Assembly (NCBI GenBank): GCA_900543165.1
Contig: UQQQ01000069.1
Location: 1 to 8,912, forward strand
Direction: 5' to 3'
DNA length: 8,912 nucleotides
From: an uncultured Dialister sp.
GTDB lineage: Bacteria; Bacillota; Negativicutes; Veillonellales; Dialisteraceae
The notes under the pieces are model-generated. The model was not told the DNA's origin and searched no databases. It was given only the letters and a program-made list of their open reading frames with translations. Every line of letters begins with the position of its first letter. Positions within the stretch are counted from its first letter, which is position 1. Below, in pieces: positions 6,002-8,912 of the stretch. Made by a program: the position numbers and the translations under genes.

Positions 6002-6056
6002 AAGCAGCCTCCCAAGTGTATGTCAATTCGTTAGTTGATTTCGTCATGAGAAAATG

Positions 6057-6096
6057 GGGTTAATGGTTCAAGGTTCTGGGTTAGCCCCTGGGGCGT
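6057..6096. repeat. Heptamer array, 4 units, GGGTTCA type, plus CCCCTGGGGCGT box (before infB)
   Basis: Four gapless 7-nt units of consensus GGGTTNA ending in GGGTTAG, followed by the 12-nt box CCCCTGGGGCGT. The same terminal unit and identical box lie at 2656-2674 before rbfA. The array ends 55 bp upstream of the infB ATG. Confidence 0.7.
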
Positions 6097-6238
6097 GACA
6101 CCTCTTGATTTCATAAGAAAGAGGTTCAGCGGGTTCTATGGGTATGGGTTCAAAAGGGTGGGCGGTGTTGGCGCGGCGCATAAAATATGAAAGCGCCGAG
6201 AAAGTTTGAAACCAGCGGTTTTCTCGTATCGCAAACCT

Positions 6239-6273
6239 AATCCCTCGCTACTAATCCCTAGCCACTCATCCCT
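6239..6273. repeat. Heptamer array, 5 units, AATCCCT type
   Basis: Five gapless 7-nt units alternating AATCCCT/CATCCCT with CGCTACT/AGCCACT. The array and the TTTCAAAC box beyond it recur at 2904-2934. The shared unit AGCTACT links it to the AGTCACT class. Confidence 0.75.
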
Positions 6274-6347
6274 TCTTTCAAACCTCAGGGTTTTGGTGAC
6301 GGCTTCCCCGCGAATATATACGGGGCGATGCCCGAAAGCGGTATTCA

Positions 6348-6382
6348 AGTCACTAGCTACTAGCTCCCAGTCCCTAGTCACT
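6348..6382. repeat. Heptamer array, 5 units, AGTCACT type (after ylxQ)
   Basis: Five adjoining 7-nt units with no gaps; the first and last are AGTCACT, the inner ones AGCTACT, AGCTCCC and AGTCCCT variants. It lies 31 bp beyond the ylxQ stop. Related arrays lie at 377-397, 2880-2893 and 3305-3332. Confidence 0.75.
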
Positions 6383-6400
6383 CAAATATCCCATTTCCGA

Positions 6401-6413
6401 CTGCCTTCGGCAG
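6401..6413 (-). other. Short GC-rich hairpin directly after the ylxQ stop
   Basis: In the transcript CTGCC-GAA-GGCAG forms a 5-bp stem with a 3-nt loop, touching the TAG stop. No U-tract follows, so it is not an intrinsic terminator; it could mark an RNA 3' end or a processing site, or mean nothing. Confidence 0.3.
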
Positions 6414-6740
6414 CTATCTTTCAGCCAGCGCCTTGTCGATCTTTTCAGCGATCGCGCGGCTAAATCCTTTATCTGTGATGAGCGCCGCTGTGCGTACCCC
6501 TTTGCCGAGGGCGCTGCCCAGCCTCTCCTTTTCTCCAAACAGTCTGTAGGAAATATGCGCTCTTTCTGCAGCATTTCTGTACTCATCCTTTGTTCTTGGG
6601 GAGCTGTCTTCTGTGATAATGAGAAGAGCTGCTTTCGGAGCTTTCACATTCTTGAGCCCTTCTGCCACCTGTTCATTTCCCGAAAGCAGACGACCTGCCT
6701 TCATACAAAGGCCAAGCATGCGGTATACCGGCTCATCCAT
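6414..6740 (-). CDS. ylxQ: L7Ae-family RNA-binding protein YlxQ
   Basis: A 108-residue ribosomal protein L7Ae/L30e/S12e-type domain, the family usually found between ylxR and infB in Bacillota. The N-terminal motif MLGLCMKAGRLLSGNEQV and the following KAALLIITEDSSPRT...RNAAE segment, then the hydrophobic strand at AALITD, are characteristic of YlxQ. L7Ae-like proteins bind kink-turn RNA; the cellular target of YlxQ is poorly defined, so a specific role is not claimed. The start overlaps the rnpM stop by 8 bp, implying translational coupling. It ends in TAG and is followed by a short GC-rich hairpin without a U-tract, then by the 412-bp repeat region before infB. The family is clear; the function is inferred from position only. 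Confidence 0.92.
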   Translation of the reverse strand: MDEPVYRMLGLCMKAGRLLSGNEQVAEGLKNVKAPKAALLIITEDSSPRTKDEYRNAAERAHISYRLFGEKERLGSALGKGVRTAALITDKGFSRAIAEKIDKALAER

Positions 6741-6999
6741 TCTCGATCTGTTCCTTCAGCGCATCGTACACATCCTTGGATACCGGACGCTTCAGGGATT
6801 TTTCCAGACCATGGGACTCGTAGGCCTTGGTGAAGCACTCGATATCATCGCACACGTAGACACCGCGGCCGGATTTCTTGCCCGTGCGGTCAAGCTCGAT
6901 GAGCCCCGACGGCAAAGCCACGATACGGAGCAGCTCCTTCTTCGGCTTCAGCTCCTTGCAGCCTACGCACATGCGCATGGGGATCTTTTTTACTTTCAT
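6733..6999 (-). CDS. rnpM: YlxR-family RNA-binding protein (RnpM)
   Basis: An 88-residue member of the YlxR family. Signature features: RMCVGCKELKPKKELLRIV with Cys11 and Cys14, then GRGVYVC with Cys50, giving three of the conserved cysteines. Family members are small basic RNA-binding proteins; the name RnpM comes from reports that YlxR associates with RNase P RNA in some Bacillota, which I cite from general knowledge. Older work called it a nucleoid- or termination-associated factor. The ATG at 6999 overlaps the nusA TGA by 4 bp (ATGA). GGAGG is present 10 nt upstream, with a second purine-rich AAGGA next to the start. Its place after nusA is the usual one. Confidence 0.93.
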   Translation of the reverse strand: MKVKKIPMRMCVGCKELKPKKELLRIVALPSGLIELDRTGKKSGRGVYVCDDIECFTKAYESHGLEKSLKRPVSKDVYDALKEQIENG

Positions 7000-8135
7000 T
7001 CCTTAGCTTCCTCCCCCATATCGCTTTCGATATCTCCCAAAATGTCATCATCGACATCGGCGCTGTCCGTTTCGCCAAAGCCTTCCTCATTCGCCTGCGT
7101 TTCGCTCTTGATATCGATCTTCCAGTTCGTCAGCTTGGCAGCCAGGCGGGCATTCTGACCTGCTTTGCCGATGGCCAGCGACAGCTGGTAGTCCGGTACG
7201 ATGACATAGGAGGATTTTTCTTCTTCCCATACGGAAACGGAAACAACCTTCGCCGGAGAGAGCGCATTCGCAATATAGATCGCCGGATCTTCGTCCCAGC
7301 GGACGATATCGATCTTTTCATCATGCAGCTCGTTCACGATATTCTGTACACGCTGCCCTTTCGGCCCGACGCACGCGCCGACCGGATCGACAGCCGGATC
7401 CATTGCATATACGGCGATCTTGGAGCGGGAGCCCGCTTCACGGACGACACTCTTGATCTCCACGGTGCCGCTGTAAATTTCCGGTACCTCCAGCTCGAAA
7501 AGTCTCTTCAAGAGGCCCGGATGGGTTCTCGAGAGGATGATTTCCGGTCCCTTCGTGGTCTTTCTGACTTCGAGGACATAGCACTTGATCTTATCATTCG
7601 GCTGGAATTCTTCGCCTTCGATCTGTTCTGCGAAAGGCAGGATTCCTTCTACGCGGCCGAGGTCGACAAAAATGGTGCGGGATTCATTCCATTTTACTAC
7701 GCCGGTGATCACATCGCCTTCGCGGCCGGAGAACTCGTCATAAATGGAGCCTCTCTCCGCTTCGCGCAGCTTCTGGATCATGACCTGCTTAGCGGCCTGC
7801 GCTGCGACACGGCCAAAATTCTTCGGTGTCACATCGATGCGGAGCATGTCACCCGCTTCATAGCTGCGGTCGATCTTCTTTGCCTCTTCCACCGTGATCT
7901 CATTGATCGCATTTTCAGAGTCTTCATGGATTTCGTCCACGACGGTCTTCTCTTCATAAATTTTATATTCCCCGGTTTCACGGTTGAGAGAAACCGAAGC
8001 CTTGGCATTGCTGCCGCTTTCCTTTTTGTAAGCGGTCAAGAGCACCATTTCCAGTGCATCAAACACCATATTTCTATCAACTTTTTTGATCTTGACCAGG
8101 GCTTCTACTGCTTCCAATAATACCTTGCCGTCCAC
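6996..8135 (-). CDS. nusA: Transcription termination/antitermination factor NusA
   Basis: NusA binds RNA polymerase and nascent RNA, promoting pausing and intrinsic termination and taking part in antitermination. The 379-residue product has an N-terminal RNAP-binding domain (1-125), an S1 domain (about 137-201, GDVITGVVKWNESRTIFVDLG), KH1 with GPKG at 257-260, and KH2 with GKAG at 323-326. The end is short and acidic (about 346-379, many Asp/Glu), and there are no C-terminal AR repeats, as in Bacillota NusA and unlike E. coli. The start codon is GTG (8135-8133), with an in-frame TAG three codons upstream, so no longer start is possible. Its ribosome binding site lies immediately after the rimP stop. 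Expression may be autoregulated through the terminator in the operon leader (inference). Confidence 0.97.
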   Translation of the reverse strand: MDGKVLLEAVEALVKIKKVDRNMVFDALEMVLLTAYKKESGSNAKASVSLNRETGEYKIYEEKTVVDEIHEDSENAINEITVEEAKKIDRSYEAGDMLRIDVTPKNFGRVAAQAAKQVMIQKLREAERGSIYDEFSGREGDVITGVVKWNESRTIFVDLGRVEGILPFAEQIEGEEFQPNDKIKCYVLEVRKTTKGPEIILSRTHPGLLKRLFELEVPEIYSGTVEIKSVVREAGSRSKIAVYAMDPAVDPVGACVGPKGQRVQNIVNELHDEKIDIVRWDEDPAIYIANALSPAKVVSVSVWEEEKSSYVIVPDYQLSLAIGKAGQNARLAAKLTNWKIDIKSETQANEEGFGETDSADVDDDILGDIESDMGEEAKE

Positions 8136-8146
8136 GATGAACTATT

Positions 8147-8153
8147 CCTCCTC
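8147..8153 (-). promoter_or_regulatory. Ribosome binding site for the GTG start of nusA
   Basis: GAGGAGG on the minus strand, 11 nt before the GTG at 8135 and just past the rimP TAA (8158-8156). The 20-bp rimP-nusA spacer consists of little else. With the in-frame TAG in the spacer it fixes the GTG as the start codon. Confidence 0.75.
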
Positions 8154-8155
8154 GA

Positions 8156-8629
8156 TTAAAACGAAAAATGAAGTCTTACCTGTGAAATTTTATCTCTATT
8201 CAATGCGATTTCCTTACCGTCTGCAAGCGTCAGCGCCAGCTCGCCATCCTCGGTGAGCCCTTCCAGATGCGCAGTGAATGCTTTGACACCGCCTGCTTCT
8301 CCCAGAGGAGCAAACAGCTTCACATCCACATCGCTTCCCGCATAGCGGCGGAAATCCTTATCTTTCTTCAATACACGATCGAGCCCTGGAGAAGAGACTT
8401 CCAGCATGTAGTTATCCGGAATGATATCCTTCTCATCCAGAATCTCGCCCGCCTTCTCACTGATGCTCTGGCAGTCTGCGAGATCCACGCCGCCTTCCTT
8501 GTCAATGAAAATACGAAGGATCCAATTCCTTTCACGGACATACTCGACATCGACAAGTTCGATGCCATCCGCATCCAGGATCGGTTCCAGCAAAGCTTCT
8601 ACGGCTTCTTCGATTGCTTTATGTGCCAT
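8156..8629 (-). CDS. rimP: Ribosome maturation factor RimP
   Basis: RimP helps assemble the 30S subunit, acting early on the 3' and central domains of 16S rRNA. The 157-residue product shows the expected two-domain layout: an N-terminal alpha-beta domain with the LRIFIDKEGGVDLADCQSIS block (38-57) and YMLEVSSPGLDRVLKK (about 74-89), then a C-terminal SH3-like domain rich in short strands (from about 95). Length is typical. AAGGAGG lies 6 nt before the ATG at 8629, an almost ideal ribosome binding site. It is the first gene of the operon, behind a promoter at 8808-8837 and about 170 nt of leader that contains an intrinsic terminator. No tRNA gene is seen upstream, in contrast with the E. coli metY-rimP arrangement. 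Confidence 0.96.
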   Translation of the reverse strand: MAHKAIEEAVEALLEPILDADGIELVDVEYVRERNWILRIFIDKEGGVDLADCQSISEKAGEILDEKDIIPDNYMLEVSSPGLDRVLKKDKDFRRYAGSDVDVKLFAPLGEAGGVKAFTAHLEGLTEDGELALTLADGKEIALNRDKISQVRLHFSF

Positions 8630-8714
8630 GATAAGCCTCCTTGCCTATTTGCAAACAGTGGGCAGTGAACCGGTTGCATGGGCTCTACAGATTCCATACG
8701 CTGCACATAGACCT

Positions 8715-8735
8715 GATCCCCAATCCCTGCCAACT
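8715..8735. repeat. Degenerate heptamer run (AATCCCT type)
   Basis: Three 7-nt units resembling the AATCCCT arrays at 2904-2924 and 6239-6273, within the rimP leader. Only the middle unit is an exact match, so this may be a decayed copy or coincidence. Confidence 0.3.
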
Positions 8736-8750
8736 TATTCCATATATAAG

Positions 8751-8772
8751 AAAAAGTGAGCCGCAGCTCACT
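8751..8772 (-). terminator. Intrinsic terminator / candidate attenuator in the rimP-nusA leader
   Basis: The leader RNA contains AGTGAGC (8772-8766), loop TGCG and GCTCACT (8761-8755), a perfect 7-bp stem, followed at once by a U-rich stretch (TTTTCTT). This is a complete intrinsic terminator about 30 nt downstream of the predicted start site and 120 nt before rimP. It therefore lies inside the operon leader, not at the end of a gene in this window. An attenuator controlled by NusA itself is attractive but inferred. No competing antiterminator structure stood out by eye. Confidence 0.7.
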
Positions 8773-8807
8773 CACCAGGAAATTCTATACACATAACTTG
8801 CGATACT

Positions 8808-8837
8808 ATTATACCATACGTTGTAAAGGGAAAGCAA
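8808..8837 (-). promoter_or_regulatory. Predicted sigma-70/A promoter of the rimP-nusA-infB operon
   Basis: On the minus strand a perfect -10 box TATAAT (8813-8808) is preceded, 18 nt upstream, by TTGCTT (8837-8832), a partial match to TTGACA. Transcription would begin near 8801, giving a leader of about 170 nt before rimP. It is the best promoter match in the window and sits where the operon promoter is expected. Confidence 0.7.
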
Positions 8838-8843
8838 TAAAAA

Positions 8844-8857
8844 AGGTTCAGGGTTAG
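8844..8857. repeat. Two heptamer units of the GGGTTCA type
   Basis: AGGTTCA and GGGTTAG, matching the last units of the arrays before infB and rbfA. Here the pair sits just upstream of the -35 box of the rimP promoter. It is short and would mean little alone; its interest is that it recurs. Confidence 0.45.
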
Positions 8858-8873
8858 TGTAGGATTACAATAC

Positions 8874-8886
8874 ATGTGTTACACAT
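8874..8886. promoter_or_regulatory. 13-bp perfect palindrome upstream of the rimP promoter
   Basis: ATGTGT-T-ACACAT, perfect 6-bp arms around one base, centred about 79 bp upstream of the predicted transcription start. It could be an operator for the rimP promoter or for something beyond the right edge. No known regulator can be assigned from sequence. Confidence 0.3.
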
Positions 8887-8912
8887 TGAAAACATGAAAA
8901 GCGAGATATCCT

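Larger units (their letters stand above)
6002..6413. repeat. Repeat-filled gap between ylxQ and infB
   Basis: This 412-bp stretch interrupts an otherwise overlapping gene series. In sense (minus) order it holds a short hairpin after ylxQ, a 5-unit heptamer array (6382-6348), a 15-nt GGGGCGATGCCCGAA block shared with 147-161, a second 5-unit array (6273-6239), inverted GTTTGAAA/TTTCAAAC boxes (about 6204-6211 and 6277-6284), a 7-bp stem-loop (6100-6125), a 4-unit array (6084-6057) and the infB ribosome binding site. No terminator and no convincing promoter were seen, so it is probably transcribed as part of the operon. Open frames inside it are repeat-derived and not called. Confidence 0.7.
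8630..8800 (-). other. Leader (5' untranslated region) of the rimP operon
   Basis: About 170 nt between the predicted transcription start and the rimP ATG. It holds the intrinsic terminator at 8751-8772, a degenerate run of 7-nt units at 8715-8735, the 8-bp palindrome AACCGGTT near 8668-8675 and TTTGCAAA near 8648-8655, and the rimP ribosome binding site. I do not recognise a known riboswitch or T-box (no T-box consensus seen). Confidence 0.5.

Noticed and set aside
6021..6026. TTGACA on the minus strand just upstream of infB
   Set aside because: A -10 box at the normal spacing would overlap the infB start codon, so it cannot be a functional promoter for the annotated start.
3377..6034. Long plus-strand open frames opposite infB, including one of 290 residues at 5162-6034
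   Set aside because: Antisense frames kept open by the codon use of infB, notably its Arg/Asp/Gly linker; the predicted peptides are compositionally odd and match no family.
6239..6382. CRISPR-like array
   Set aside because: Units are 7 nt and contiguous with no spacers; no cas genes are present.
6136..6463. Open frames in the ylxQ-infB gap on both strands
   Set aside because: They follow the heptamer arrays and low-complexity DNA and have no translation signals.
8768..8794. Eight-codon leader peptide frame in the rimP leader, ending in the terminator stem
   Set aside because: No ribosome binding site, starts only a few bases from the predicted 5' end, and lacks a run of regulatory codons.

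Overview
The window is a chromosomal translation and transcription housekeeping locus, with every convincing gene on the minus strand. Read in the direction of transcription (right to left), the order is rimP, nusA, rnpM (ylxR), ylxQ (L7Ae-like), infB, then rbfA, nrnA (DHH phosphoesterase) and truB. This is the classic Bacillota nusA-infB cluster. The NusA without C-terminal acidic repeats, the presence of both YlxR and YlxQ, and NrnA between rbfA and truB all point to Bacillota. The moderately GC-rich coding DNA and protein texture remind me of Negativicutes (Dialister/Veillonellaceae-like), but that lineage call is recollection, not a search result.

Layout. 8630-8912: promoter and leader of the operon, with a TATAAT-type promoter and, about 30 nt into the transcript, a canonical intrinsic terminator that may act as an attenuator. 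6414-8629: rimP-nusA-rnpM-ylxQ, tightly packed with 4- and 8-bp overlaps. 6002-6413: a 412-bp repeat-filled gap. 3386-6001: infB, followed by a strong intrinsic terminator. 2577-3385: an 809-bp gap holding a 163-bp hairpin element inside a longer unit bounded by inverted repeats, plus several other repeats. 404-2576: rbfA-nrnA-truB, coupled by ATGA and TGATG overlaps. 1-403: another copy of the composite repeat, carrying only half of the hairpin.

How the genes work together: RimP and RbfA mature the 30S subunit, IF2 joins initiator tRNA and subunits, TruB makes tRNA pseudouridine 55, NusA controls RNA polymerase pausing and termination, RnpM and YlxQ are small RNA-binding partners, and NrnA recycles nano-RNAs and pAp.

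The genes themselves are ordinary. The unusual part is the intergenic DNA. All three large gaps, and remnants in the rimP upstream region, contain tandem arrays with a 7-nt period. In the gaps these arrays keep a consistent order relative to gene ends: AGTCACY-type arrays just beyond 3' ends, GGGTTCA-type arrays about 50-55 bp before start codons. No transposase, CRISPR array, toxin-antitoxin pair or defence gene is visible.
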